Source of the DNA: Hyphomonadaceae bacterium UBA7672
GTDB lineage: Bacteria > Pseudomonadota > Alphaproteobacteria > Caulobacterales > Hyphomonadaceae
Reading direction: 5' to 3'
NCBI GenBank assembly: GCA_002483135.1
Contig: DLHI01000020.1
Coordinates: 62,001-126,000, forward strand
Length of the DNA: 64,000 bases
This document shows positions 1 through 9,264 of this stretch, in pieces. Position numbers and translations under genes: made by a program. Every line of letters starts with the position of its first letter. Position 1 is the stretch's first letter. The notes under the pieces were generated by a model, which saw only the letters and a list, made by a program, of their open reading frames with translations, had not been told where the DNA came from and made no database searches.

Positions 1-1155
1 TTCTCGGCCGGGTTCATGCTGGGCGCGTGGTTTGCGCCCGATATCGTGCGCCAGATCGGGCATATCCGCGCCTACTCAGCCTCCGCAGCGATCTATGCCG
101 CCGGCATTCTGGCGATGGCGCTGGCGTTCGATGCGGTGGGCTGGTCGGTGTTCCGCCTCTTCCAGGGGGCGGCTTCGGCCATCATGTTCACCGCCGCCGA
201 AAGCTGGATTGCGGATTCGACGCCGCGCTCCAAACGGGGCGGGGTGATGGGCATGTACCAGCTGATGCTCAAGCTGGCGATCTGCGGCGGGCCGCTGCTG
301 ATCGTCGAGCATGCGCCGGAGGACACGAAGCCTTTCATCTGGGCGGGTCTCCTGATGGTGCTGGCGGTGGTGCCGCTGTGCGCGACGCGGCGGGCCCAGC
401 CGGTGCTGCCGGATCGCGAGGCGCTGAGCCTAAACTCGATGATGAGAATCCCGCCCGCTGCGCTGGCTGGCGCTGTCGTGGCCGGGCTTTGCAACACGGG
501 CGTCACCAGCCAGCTGCCGCTCTATGCGCAGGACCTTCAGCCGGGGGCCGGATCGGCGTCGGCCGCGACGCTCTACATCGCTGCGATGATGGGCGGGACG
601 GTTACGCAATGGCCGGCGGGACTTCTGTCGGACAAGCTGGACCGCCGCCTGATCGTTGCGGCGCTCTCCGCAATTGCACTGGCGGCGTGCGTGGCGCTCT
701 ACCTGACGGCGGGCAAGGTGTCGTTCTCGATCACAGTGCTGCTGTCGGCGTTGTGGGGGGCAGGGGCGCTGTCGTTCTATTCGGTGTCGGCCGCCCACGC
801 GACCGACCGGACCGAGTCGGGCCAGATCGCGCAGGTCATGTCCGGCATGCTGTTCGTTTGGGCGGGCGGGTCGGTGATCGGGCCGATTCTGACCGGCGCG
901 GTCGCCGATACGCAGGCCGGCCAGCCGGGAGTCTTTGCCGCCGTGGCGTTTGGTTACTTTGCCTTGCTGGCGGCCAATCTCTGGCGGCTGGTGGTACGGG
1001 CGCGGCCCGGCCAGGCGCAACGTTCGCCCTTCAAGTGGTTCGGACAGACGAGCGTCGTGCAGGGCAAGGCGGTGGACGAGGGCGAACAAGCCGCCAAGCC
1101 TGCCGAGGCGGAGGCGATTGCGCCCCCGGCGACGCCAGCCGAAAAGCCTGTTTGA
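1..1155 (+). CDS. MFS transporter, 5' end outside window
   Basis: This is the C-terminal 384 residues of a major facilitator permease of the inner membrane. The reading frame is open from base 1, so the true start lies to the left. Alternating hydrophobic segments run through almost the whole visible protein. A motif A-like loop (GLLSDKLDRR, near visible residue 210) marks the start of the second six-helix half, and RLFQGAASA near residue 55 fits helix 4 of the first half. The last 50 or so residues form a hydrophilic Ala/Pro/Glu-rich cytoplasmic tail. The overall look resembles the YcaD-type MFS subfamily. The substrate cannot be told. It ends 117 bases before sucC, and no terminator is visible between them. 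Confidence 0.85.
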   Translation, partial: FSAGFMLGAWFAPDIVRQIGHIRAYSASAAIYAAGILAMALAFDAVGWSVFRLFQGAASAIMFTAAESWIADSTPRSKRGGVMGMYQLMLKLAICGGPLLIVEHAPEDTKPFIWAGLLMVLAVVPLCATRRAQPVLPDREALSLNSMMRIPPAALAGAVVAGLCNTGVTSQLPLYAQDLQPGAGSASAATLYIAAMMGGTVTQWPAGLLSDKLDRRLIVAALSAIALAACVALYLTAGKVSFSITVLLSALWGAGALSFYSVSAAHATDRTESGQIAQVMSGMLFVWAGGSVIGPILTGAVADTQAGQPGVFAAVAFGYFALLAANLWRLVVRARPGQAQRSPFKWFGQTSVVQGKAVDEGEQAAKPAEAEAIAPPATPAEKPV

Positions 1156-1272
1156 GCGGCTCCAAAACGATCAGAATGCCCTTCTAAAGCCGCCACGTTG
1201 CGTCGCGGCGCCCCATGCGGTAAGCGCCTCGGGCGCGCACGCGACGCGGCATCTCTCAAGGGGCGAACTTTC

Positions 1273-2478
1273 ATGAACATTCATGAGCATCAGGCGAAGG
1301 AAGTCCTGAAGTCCTTCGGCGCTCCCGTCGCCAAGGGCGTGGCCATCACCTCGCTGGACCAGGCTGAAGCCGCGATCAACGCGCTGCCGGGACCGCTCTG
1401 GGTCGTGAAATCGCAGATTCATGCGGGCGGCCGCGGCAAGGGCAAGTTCATCGAGAAGGAAGCGGGCGAAAAGGGCGGCGTCCGCCTCGGTTTCTCGAAA
1501 GAGCAGGCGCTTGAGCATGTGAAGGCCATGTTCGGCCGTCACCTTGTCACGGCGCAGACTGGCGCGGGCGGCAAGCAGGTCAACCGCATCTATGTTGAAG
1601 ACGGCGCTGATATCGAGAAGGAACTCTACCTCTCCATGCTGGTCGATCGCGGCACGGGCCGGGTGGCGTTCATGGTCTCGACCGAAGGCGGCATGGATAT
1701 CGAGCAGGTCGCCCACGACACGCCCGAGAAGATCCTGACGCTCAGCATCGATCCGGCGACCGGCGTGACCGAGGCTGACTCGAAGAAGATCGCTGAAGCG
1801 CTGAAGCTTACAGGCGCGGCCGCCGCCGACATGCTGACGCTGGCGCCGACGCTCTACACGGCGTTCACGTCGAAAGACATGAGCATGCTGGAAGTGAACC
1901 CGCTCATCGTCATGAAGGACGGCCACCTGCGCGTGCTGGACGCCAAGGTGTCGTTCGACGACAACGCGCTCGCCATCAAGGGCCGCCATGACGACATCAT
2001 GGCGCTGCGCGACACGTCGGAAGAAGACGAGAAAGAGATCGCCGCGAAGGAGTGGGACCTCGCCTACATCCCGCTCGACGGCACGATCGGCTGCATGGTC
2101 AACGGCGCCGGCCTTGCCATGGCGACGATGGATATCATCAAGCTCTATGGCGAAGAGCCGGCCAACTTCTGCGATGTCGGCGGCGGCGCCGGCAAGGAGA
2201 AGGTCGCAGCGGCCTTCAAGATCATCATGCAGGACCCGAAGGTGAAGGGCATCCTCGTGAACATCTTCGGCGGCATCATGAAGTGCGACGTCATCGCGGA
2301 AGGCGTGCTCGCCGCCGTGAAGGAAACGAACCTTTCGGTGCCTCTGGTGGTTCGCCTTGAAGGCACCAACGTCGAACTCGGCAAGAAGATCATCAACGAA
2401 AGCGGCCTCGCCGTGATTTCGGCCAACGACCTCGACGACGCGGCGCAGAAGATCGTCGCCGCCATCAAGGGCAAGTAA
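1273..2478 (+). CDS. sucC: Succinyl-CoA synthetase (ADP-forming) beta subunit
   Basis: SucC and SucD together convert succinyl-CoA, ADP and phosphate to succinate, CoA and ATP in the TCA cycle. The 401-residue protein opens with MNIHEHQAKEVL, the family's standard N-terminus. It has an ATP-grasp nucleotide site (KSQIHAGGRGKGKF, residues 46-59) and the C-terminal CoA-ligase region with NIFGGIMKCDVIAEG. The start at 1273 is chosen because it gives the conserved N-terminus and follows AAGGGG; an upstream in-frame start at 1198 would add 25 unrelated residues. sucD follows 69 bases downstream in the same direction, with a hairpin between them. Confidence 0.97.
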   Translation: MNIHEHQAKEVLKSFGAPVAKGVAITSLDQAEAAINALPGPLWVVKSQIHAGGRGKGKFIEKEAGEKGGVRLGFSKEQALEHVKAMFGRHLVTAQTGAGGKQVNRIYVEDGADIEKELYLSMLVDRGTGRVAFMVSTEGGMDIEQVAHDTPEKILTLSIDPATGVTEADSKKIAEALKLTGAAAADMLTLAPTLYTAFTSKDMSMLEVNPLIVMKDGHLRVLDAKVSFDDNALAIKGRHDDIMALRDTSEEDEKEIAAKEWDLAYIPLDGTIGCMVNGAGLAMATMDIIKLYGEEPANFCDVGGGAGKEKVAAAFKIIMQDPKVKGILVNIFGGIMKCDVIAEGVLAAVKETNLSVPLVVRLEGTNVELGKKIINESGLAVISANDLDDAAQKIVAAIKGK

Positions 2479-2484
2479 TTCAGC

Positions 2485-2518
2485 GGGCGAGCCTTCGGGG
2501 CTCGCCCTTTCGTCTTTT
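2485..2518 (+). terminator. Hairpin with T-rich tail between sucC and sucD
   Basis: A 9-bp perfect stem (GGGCGAGCC at 2485-2493 with GGCTCGCCC at 2499-2507) and a TTCGG loop are followed by TTTCGTCTTTT. This is a good intrinsic terminator shape lying inside what should be one operon. It probably lets only part of transcription through to sucD, or stabilises the sucC end of the message. Confidence 0.65.
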
Positions 2519-2547
2519 CCTGACTTCCGATCGAACAAGGCTCAGCG

Positions 2548-3459
2548 ATGTCCATCCTGATCGACAAGAACACCAAGGTTCTCACCCAGGGCATGACCGG
2601 CAAGACCGGCACGTTCCACACCGAGCAGGGTATTGCCTACGGCACGCAGTTCGTGGGCGGGATCACGCCGGGCAAGGGCGGCCAGAAATGGACCGGCAAG
2701 CTCCCGGATGGTTCAACCGTTGAGCGTCCGTTGTTCAACACCGTCGCCGAAGCGCGCGACGCCACCGGCGCCAACGCCACGGTTATCTACGTGCCGCCGT
2801 CGGGCTGCGCTGCCGCGATCCTCGAAGCCATCGATGCCGAAATCCCGCTGATCGTCACGATCACGGAAGGCGTGCCGGTGCTCGACATGGTGAAGGTGAA
2901 GGACCGCCTCAACAAATCGAAATCGCGCCTCATCGGGCCGAACTGCCCGGGCGTGCTGACGCCGGGCGAGTGCAAGATCGGCATCATGCCGGGCAACATC
3001 TTCTCCAAGGGCTCGGTCGGCGTCCTCTCGCGCTCCGGTACGCTGACCTATGAGGCGGTGTTCCAGACCACGAATGAGGGCCTTGGCCAGACCACGGCAG
3101 TCGGCATCGGCGGCGACCCGGTCAAGGGCACGGACTTCATCGACGTCCTCGAGATGTTCCTGGCCGACGACGCCACCAAGTCGATCATCATGATCGGCGA
3201 GATCGGCGGATCGGGCGAGGAAGACGCCGCCCAGTTCCTGAAGGACGAAGCCAAGCGCGGCCGCAAGAAGCCGATGGTGGGCTTCATCGCCGGCCGTACG
3301 GCGCCCAAGGGCCGCACAATGGGCCACGCCGGCGCCATCGTTTCAGGCGGCAAGGGCGACGCGGAATCGAAGATCGAGGCCATGCAGTCGGCTGGAATCG
3401 TCGTGTCCGACAGCCCGGCGCGCCTTGGCAAGACTCTGGCGGAAGTCCTGAAACGCTAG
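2548..3459 (+). CDS. sucD: Succinyl-CoA synthetase (ADP-forming) alpha subunit
   Basis: This is the partner of SucC; it binds CoA and carries the phosphohistidine. The 303 residues start MSILIDKNTKVLTQGMTGK, with a Rossmann CoA-binding domain first and the ligase domain after. The catalytic His is His260 in GRTMGHAGAIVSGG. GPNCPGVLTPGECKIGIMPG is the conserved mid-protein block. It is somewhat longer than the 289-residue E. coli protein, as is common in alphaproteobacteria. It lies 69 bases after sucC and 169 bases before sucA. Confidence 0.97.
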   Translation: MSILIDKNTKVLTQGMTGKTGTFHTEQGIAYGTQFVGGITPGKGGQKWTGKLPDGSTVERPLFNTVAEARDATGANATVIYVPPSGCAAAILEAIDAEIPLIVTITEGVPVLDMVKVKDRLNKSKSRLIGPNCPGVLTPGECKIGIMPGNIFSKGSVGVLSRSGTLTYEAVFQTTNEGLGQTTAVGIGGDPVKGTDFIDVLEMFLADDATKSIIMIGEIGGSGEEDAAQFLKDEAKRGRKKPMVGFIAGRTAPKGRTMGHAGAIVSGGKGDAESKIEAMQSAGIVVSDSPARLGKTLAEVLKR

Positions 3460-3628
3460 GGTTTCCCGCCCTCGTTTCCCATATGGAACGATGTGGTAAC
3501 CGGTCACGGTCTTATGTGCAGAATGTCTCACCCCAAAAGGTTGAGTCCGGCCGCAAAAAGCAGCATCTGAGTGCCACCAATCGCGCTCGGGGCAGGGGCC
3601 CCGATTCCGGCGCAACAGGACGCAAAAA

Positions 3629-6628
3629 ATGAACATCGAGGCGAAGCCTGGCGAAGTCCGCGGAATGGACAACGAGGCCATGCTGGATACGGCGTTCCTC
3701 TACGGCGCAAACGCCGCCTATATCGAGCAGCTCTATGCGCAGTATGCCGAGGACCCGTCCTCCGTGCCCGAGAGCTGGCAGCGCTTCTTCAGCGGCGTCG
3801 CCGACACGGCCGAGAGCGCGACCAAGGCCGCCAAGGGCCCCGAATGGCAGGAGCCGCTGAAGCACCAGAATGGCGAGCTTGTCTCCGCGCTCGACGGCAA
3901 CTGGACGCCCGACGCCAAGCCCGTCGCGAAGAAGGCTCCGCAGGTTGGCCCCGCTCTTGCCCCGGCTGATCTTCACCAGCAGGTGCAGGATTCGATCCGC
4001 GCGCTGATGATGATCCGGGCCTACCGCATTCGTGGCCACCTCGCCGCCCACCTCGATCCGCTCAACATGCTGAAGCGCGAGGAGCAGCCCGAGCTTGATC
4101 CCAAGACCTACGGCTTCGGTCCGAAGGACATGGACCGCCGTATCTACATCGACAACGTGCTCGGCCTGGAATACGCGACGCCGCGGCAGATGATCGACAT
4201 TCTGCGCCGCACGTATTGCGGCACGTTCGCCGTCGAGTTCATGCACATCTCCGATCCGGACGAGAAGTCCTGGCTGCAGCAACGCATCGAGGGCAAGGAC
4301 AAGGAAATCTCGTTCACGCCCCAGGGCAAGCGCGCCATCCTGAAGAAGCTGGTTGAGGCGGAAGCCTTCGAGCGCTTCCTGCACAAGCGCTATCCGGGCA
4401 CCAAGCGTTTCGGCCTCGATGGCGGTGAAGCCGCCGTGCCGGCGCTGGAGCAGATCATCAAGCGCGGCGGCGCGCTCGGCATGGACGAGATCATTCTCGG
4501 CATGCCGCACCGTGGCCGCCTCAACGTGCTCGCCGCTGTGATGGGCAAGCCCTATCACAAGATCTTCTTCGAGTTTCAGGGCGGCAACACGCAGGGCTCT
4601 GACGATTATGGTTCAGGCGATGTGAAATATCACCTTGGCGCCTCGTCGGACCGCGAGTTCGATGGCCACAAGGTCCACCTGTCGCTGACCGCGAACCCGT
4701 CGCACCTCGAGATCGTGAACCCGGTTGTCCTGGGCAAGGCGCGCGCCAAGCAATTCTTCGACGAGGTGGAAGCCGGCGGCGCCCGCGCGACCGATCCGAA
4801 GGAACGCGATCGCCGCCGCGCCAAGGTTCTGCCGCTGCTGCTGCACGGCGATGCGGCTTTCGCCGGCCAGGGCGTCGTGGCCGAATGCTTCGCGCTTTCC
4901 GGTCTTGCAGGCTACCGCACAGGAGGCGCCATCCACTTCATCGTCAACAACCAGATCGGCTTCACGACGGCGCCGTCATTCTCCCGTTCCTCTCCTTATC
5001 CGTCGGACATGGCGAAGATGGTCGATGCGCCCGTCTTCCACGTGAACGGGGATGATCCCGAAGCTGTGGTCTACGCCGCCAAGGTCGCCACGGAATACCG
5101 CCAGCAGTTCGGCAAGGACGTCGTCATCGACATGTTCTGCTATCGCCGCTTCGGTCACAACGAGGGCGATGACCCCACGATGACCCAGCCGCAGATGTAC
5201 GCCAAGATCCGCGACCAATCCTCGACGCGCGAGCTCTATTCGCGCCGTCTGATGGACGAGGGCGTGATCACGGAAGAAGCGCTCAACAACATGATCGCCG
5301 AGATGGACGCCTATCTCGACGCTGAGTTCGAGAAGGCCAAGACGTTCAAGCCGGGGGCAGCCGACTGGCTTGATGGCAAGTGGGCCGGCCTTGGCCTGCC
5401 GAAGGACGAGGAGGGGCGCGGCAAGACCGGCGTTCCGATGGCCAAGCTGAAAGAGATCGGCAAGAAGATCACCACGATCCCCGACGGCTTCAACATCCAC
5501 AAGACGGTCGCGCGCACGATCGACGCGCGCCGCAAGATGGCCGAGACGGGCGAGAACCTCGACTGGGGCATGGCCGAACACATGGCGTTCGCCACGCTGC
5601 TGGAGGAGGGCTTTCCGATCCGTCTTTCGGGTCAGGACTCGTGCCGCGGCACGTTCACCCAGCGCCACTCGCACTTCATCGACCAGGTGACCGAGGAGCG
5701 CTACACGCCGCTCAACCATATCTCGGACCAACAGGCGCACTACGAAGTCATCGACTCGCTGCTTTCGGAAGAAGCGGTGCTCGGCTACGAGTACGGCTAT
5801 TCGCTCACCGCGCCGCAGACGCTGACCATGTGGGAGGCGCAGTTCGGCGATTTCGCCAACGGCGCGCAGGTGTTGTTCGATCAGTTCATCTCAAGCGGTG
5901 AACGCAAATGGCTGCGTATGTCGGGTCTCGTCTGCCTGCTGCCGCATGGCTATGAGGGGCAGGGGCCGGAACACTCCTCCGCCCGTCTTGAGCGCTTCCT
6001 TCAGATGTGCGCTCAGGACAACATGCAGGTTGTCTATCCGACGACGCCGGCAAACTATTTCCATGCCTTGCGCCGCCAGATGCATCGCGATTTCCGCAAG
6101 CCGCTGATCGTGATGACGCCGAAGTCGCTGCTGCGCCACAAGCGCGCCGTGTCGTTCTACAAGGACATGGGGCCGAACACGTCCTTCCACCGCATCCTGC
6201 ACGACGGCGCGGAAGTGCCAGAGTGCAAGGCCGACGTGACACTGAAGGCCGACAAGGACATCCGACGCGTGATCATGTGCTCGGGCAAGGTCTATTTCGA
6301 CCTGTTCGAGGAGCGCGAGAAGCGCAAGATCGACGACGTCTATCTCCTCCGTATCGAGCAGCTCTACCCGTTCCCGGTGGCGCCGCTGATGAAGGAACTG
6401 GCCCGCTTCCCGCAAGCCGACATGGTTTGGTGTCAGGAAGAGCCCCGCAACATGGGCGGCTGGAACTTCGTCGACTGGAACATCGAGAAGACGCTCGAGA
6501 AGCTGGACGTGAAGCACAAGCGCGCCCGCTATGTCGGCCGCCCGGCTTCGGCCTCCACGGCCGCCGGCACGATGGCGCTGCACAACAAGGAACTTGCTGC
6601 GTTCCTGGATGCGGCGTTCGAGAAGTAG
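3629..6628 (+). CDS. sucA: 2-oxoglutarate dehydrogenase E1 component
   Basis: This thiamine-diphosphate-dependent decarboxylase is the first enzyme of the 2-oxoglutarate dehydrogenase complex and passes a succinyl group to the lipoyl arm of SucB. The 999 residues contain the short N-terminal segment (NAAYIEQLYAQYAEDPSSVPESWQRFF) that normally binds the E2 core, and the RIRGHLAAHLDPL block. The diphosphate/Mg site runs from GDAAFAGQGV to NNQIGFTT (about residues 407-437). The start at 3629 follows AGGA with 8-base spacing; a second ATG 12 codons in is possible. The E2 and E3 genes are not downstream but lie on the opposite strand at 12533 and 9115. Confidence 0.97.
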   Translation: MNIEAKPGEVRGMDNEAMLDTAFLYGANAAYIEQLYAQYAEDPSSVPESWQRFFSGVADTAESATKAAKGPEWQEPLKHQNGELVSALDGNWTPDAKPVAKKAPQVGPALAPADLHQQVQDSIRALMMIRAYRIRGHLAAHLDPLNMLKREEQPELDPKTYGFGPKDMDRRIYIDNVLGLEYATPRQMIDILRRTYCGTFAVEFMHISDPDEKSWLQQRIEGKDKEISFTPQGKRAILKKLVEAEAFERFLHKRYPGTKRFGLDGGEAAVPALEQIIKRGGALGMDEIILGMPHRGRLNVLAAVMGKPYHKIFFEFQGGNTQGSDDYGSGDVKYHLGASSDREFDGHKVHLSLTANPSHLEIVNPVVLGKARAKQFFDEVEAGGARATDPKERDRRRAKVLPLLLHGDAAFAGQGVVAECFALSGLAGYRTGGAIHFIVNNQIGFTTAPSFSRSSPYPSDMAKMVDAPVFHVNGDDPEAVVYAAKVATEYRQQFGKDVVIDMFCYRRFGHNEGDDPTMTQPQMYAKIRDQSSTRELYSRRLMDEGVITEEALNNMIAEMDAYLDAEFEKAKTFKPGAADWLDGKWAGLGLPKDEEGRGKTGVPMAKLKEIGKKITTIPDGFNIHKTVARTIDARRKMAETGENLDWGMAEHMAFATLLEEGFPIRLSGQDSCRGTFTQRHSHFIDQVTEERYTPLNHISDQQAHYEVIDSLLSEEAVLGYEYGYSLTAPQTLTMWEAQFGDFANGAQVLFDQFISSGERKWLRMSGLVCLLPHGYEGQGPEHSSARLERFLQMCAQDNMQVVYPTTPANYFHALRRQMHRDFRKPLIVMTPKSLLRHKRAVSFYKDMGPNTSFHRILHDGAEVPECKADVTLKADKDIRRVIMCSGKVYFDLFEEREKRKIDDVYLLRIEQLYPFPVAPLMKELARFPQADMVWCQEEPRNMGGWNFVDWNIEKTLEKLDVKHKRARYVGRPASASTAAGTMALHNKELAAFLDAAFEK

Positions 6629-6656
6629 GGGCCAGTTCCTGCTCGCGCCACAGGCG

Positions 6657-6691
6657 GGTGTCATTCTCGGGACAAGCCCGAGAATGACACC
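6657..6691. repeat. Perfect palindromic repeat between sucA and hydrolase
   Basis: A 15-bp perfect stem (GGTGTCATTCTCGGG, 6657-6671, and its exact complement at 6677-6691) encloses the 5-base loop ACAAG. It lies between two convergent genes. The sequence matches the TCAT-CCCGGG-ACAAGC-CCCGGG-ATGA style of dispersed extragenic palindrome common in alphaproteobacteria. It may also act as a bidirectional transcript end, although no T-tract follows. Confidence 0.85.
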
Positions 6692-6721
6692 GTGCGATGG
6701 TGAGCGTTGGACCCGGGCTAA

Positions 6722-7618
6722 CTACCGACCGACGTGCGCCGCAGCCCACAGGCCAAGGCGGTCGATGGCTTCGCGGGCCTGCGAGAGCATTGAATAACGG
6801 GCCTGGAAGATGTGAAACATCTCCGGCCAGATCTCGAGCGTGACGGGGGAGCCGGCCGCGCCGAGGCGTTCGGCAAGCGCGGTTGAATCCGACATCAGGA
6901 TCTCGGCTTCGCCGGTCTGGATATAGGCGGGCGGCAGGCCGCGCATGTCGGCGTCGAGGATGGCGAGATTGCCCTCGCCGAGATACTCGCGCGCGCGCGT
7001 GGCGAGGCCGCTGGATGTGAGGAAAGGATCGCGCTGCGCCTTGGCCGTGTGGCTCCAGCCACGGTTTGCAAGATCAACCCAAGGGCTGAGCAGCATGAGG
7101 CCGGCGGGTTGGGCGATGCCCAGTTCCTTCAACTTGAGCGCCGTCGCCACCGCCAAGCCGCCGCCGGCGCTGTCACCTGCAAGGATGATGTGCTTCGGCT
7201 GGACGCCTTCAGCCAGGACGGCGCGATAGGCGGTGACGCAATCGTCGAGCGCGGCAGGATGTTTGTGTTCAGGCGCGAGGCGATAGTCGGGCAGGATCGC
7301 CGCCGTCTTCGCGCGGACGGCGACCTGCGAGGCGAGACCCTTGTGGCTGCGCGAGGAGCCCATGGAGAACCCGCCGCCATGCGCCCACAGGATCACATGG
7401 TCGCCGCTGGCCCCTTTGGGCAGCAGGCCAAGACAGGACACGCCGCCAAGGTCGATCTCGGAATGGGTCGACATTTCGGGCAGGGGGTCGTTCTGCGCGA
7501 AGGCGTCGTAAGCCGTGCGCATCGCCGCAAAATCGGATGGATCAACGCCGCGCAGACGGCCTGCAACGGCCTCGCGCGCCTGCGCCAGTTCACCAACAAG
7601 GGTAGCGACGGTGCTCAA
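6722..7618 (-). CDS. Alpha/beta hydrolase, hormone-sensitive lipase family
   Basis: A likely cytoplasmic esterase of 298 residues. It has the oxyanion motif HGGGF at residues 80-84 and the nucleophile motif GDSAGG with Ser150, the signature pair of the HSL/GDXG esterase family. A C-terminal Asp around DADMRGLPPAYIQTGEAEIL and His in EMFHIF can complete the triad. The start is TTG, supported by GGAGGAAAGGG immediately upstream; no nearby ATG has comparable support. It follows lpd by 96 bases on the same strand. Its substrate is unknown, and nothing links it to the TCA genes beyond position. Confidence 0.88.
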   Translation of the reverse strand: MSTVATLVGELAQAREAVAGRLRGVDPSDFAAMRTAYDAFAQNDPLPEMSTHSEIDLGGVSCLGLLPKGASGDHVILWAHGGGFSMGSSRSHKGLASQVAVRAKTAAILPDYRLAPEHKHPAALDDCVTAYRAVLAEGVQPKHIILAGDSAGGGLAVATALKLKELGIAQPAGLMLLSPWVDLANRGWSHTAKAQRDPFLTSSGLATRAREYLGEGNLAILDADMRGLPPAYIQTGEAEILMSDSTALAERLGAAGSPVTLEIWPEMFHIFQARYSMLSQAREAIDRLGLWAAAHVGR

Positions 7619-7714
7619 CCCTTTCCTCCACGCCTACGCCCTGGCAAAAGCCAAGCACAAGCGCCCCGCAAAGGCCATGCCGATTGTCAGGGGTTAAGTC
7701 TGCGAGGGCAGACC

Positions 7715-9115
7715 TTACATCTGCATCGTCCAGCCTTCGACAGCCATTGCCGCCTGGCGGACGGCTTCCGTCATGGTCGGGTGTGCGTGACAGGTGCGGG
7801 CGATGTCTTCGGAAGATGCGCCGAACTCCATGGCGACGCAGACTTCGGCGACCATCTCGCCGACGCCGACGCCGATGAGGTGTGCGCCAAGAACCTGGTC
7901 GGTGGTCGCGTCCGCGAGGATTTTCACGAAGCCATCGGTCTCGTGGTTCGTCTTGGCGCGCGAGTTGGCGGAGAAGGGGAACTTGCCGGCCTTGTAGGCG
8001 ATTCCTGCGGCCTTCAGCTCTTCCTCGGTCTTACCGACCCAGGCGATCTCCGGCTTGGTGTAAACCACGCCCGGGATGATGTCGTAGTTCACGTGACCAG
8101 CCTTGCCCGCGATCAGCTCTGCGCAGGCGACGCCTTCGTCTTCCGCCTTGTGCGCCAGCATCGGGCCGGACGTCACATCGCCGATAACCCACACGCCGGG
8201 GGCCGACGTCTGGTAGTGTTCGTTGGCGATCACGCCGCGACGGTCGGGCACGACGCCCACGGTCTCGAGGCCGAGGCCCTGCGTGTAGGGGCGGCGGCCG
8301 ATGGCGAGCAGCACGATATCCGCGTCCAGCGTTTCAGCATCGCCCCCGGCGGCGGGCTGCATCGAGAGCTTGAGCTTGGACTTCAGCTTCTCGACGCCGG
8401 TGACCTTCATCCCGAGTTTGAACTCAATGCCCTGCTTGGCGAAGATGCGCTGGGCCTGCTTGGCCACCTCGCCATCGGCGCCCGGCAGGATGCGGTCGAG
8501 ATATTCCACCACGGTGACTTCCGAACCGAGGCGGCGCCAGACCGAGCCAAGCTCGAGGCCGATGATGCCGGCGCCGATGACGATCATGCGCTTGGGCACA
8601 GACTTCAGCGAGAGGGCGCCGGTGGAGGAGACGACGCGCTCCTCGTCGATGTCGACGCCAACAAGGGGTGTCGGCTCGGAGCCGGTGGCGATGACGATGT
8701 TCTTCGTTTCGAGAACCTGGTCGCCAGCAGCGTCGGAGACCACAACGCGGCCCGGGCCGTCGATGCGGCCGGCGCCGTTGAACACGGTGACCTTGTTCTT
8801 CTTCATGATGTAGGCGACGCCGGCCGTCAGGCCCGAAACGGCGTCGGCCTTCTGTTTCAGCATCGCGTCGAGATTGAGCTTGAGACCGGTGACCTCGATG
8901 CCGAGGCTGGCGAAATCCTTGCCCGCCGTCTCGTAGAGTTCGGAGGCGTGCAGCATCGCCTTGGAGGGGATGCAGCCGACATTGAGGCAGGTGCCGCCCA
9001 GCTTGTCGCGCTTCTCGACCAGGGCAACCTTGAGGCCCAGCTGTCCGCAGCGCGTGGCGCAGTTGTAGCCGCCAGGGCCGCCGCCGATGATGACGACGTC
9101 AAAAGTCTCGCTCAT
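7715..9115 (-). CDS. lpdA: Dihydrolipoyl dehydrogenase (E3)
   Basis: An FAD flavoprotein that reoxidises the dihydrolipoyl groups of 2-oxo-acid dehydrogenase complexes and reduces NAD. Its 466 residues show the N-terminal FAD fingerprint VVIIGGGPGGYNCA, the redox-active pair Cys43/Cys48 in GGTCLNVGCIPSK, an NAD-binding GAGIIGLELGSVW, and the C-terminal HAHPTMTE with the catalytic His445-Glu450 dyad. It starts with MSETFDVVII at 9115. It shares strand with sucB (12533) but is separated from it by three other genes, so it probably has its own promoter in 9116-9264. Confidence 0.97.
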   Translation of the reverse strand: MSETFDVVIIGGGPGGYNCATRCGQLGLKVALVEKRDKLGGTCLNVGCIPSKAMLHASELYETAGKDFASLGIEVTGLKLNLDAMLKQKADAVSGLTAGVAYIMKKNKVTVFNGAGRIDGPGRVVVSDAAGDQVLETKNIVIATGSEPTPLVGVDIDEERVVSSTGALSLKSVPKRMIVIGAGIIGLELGSVWRRLGSEVTVVEYLDRILPGADGEVAKQAQRIFAKQGIEFKLGMKVTGVEKLKSKLKLSMQPAAGGDAETLDADIVLLAIGRRPYTQGLGLETVGVVPDRRGVIANEHYQTSAPGVWVIGDVTSGPMLAHKAEDEGVACAELIAGKAGHVNYDIIPGVVYTKPEIAWVGKTEEELKAAGIAYKAGKFPFSANSRAKTNHETDGFVKILADATTDQVLGAHLIGVGVGEMVAEVCVAMEFGASSEDIARTCHAHPTMTEAVRQAAMAVEGWTMQM

Positions 9116-9120
9116 GGGTC

Positions 9121-9184
9121 TGTCTCACGTGTGTTCGCTTGCCGGGCGAGCTATACGCGCTCGGATAGGAGGGTCAACAAACGG
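9121..9184. repeat. Upstream segment of lpdA, copy 1 of a diverged direct repeat
   Basis: This 64-base stretch just upstream of the lpdA start aligns without gaps to 10031-10094, about 45 of 64 positions identical by eye. The blocks GTTCGCTTG and GGTCAACAAA are exact. Both copies are in the same orientation, each upstream of a minus-strand gene. Confidence 0.75.
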
Positions 9185-9264
9185 AATATAGGGAGTTTGT
9201 CAGTAGTTCCTTTGGACCAAATGGCGAGCCGGTTGACTGGAAACACCGGCCCAAGGGCCGACGA

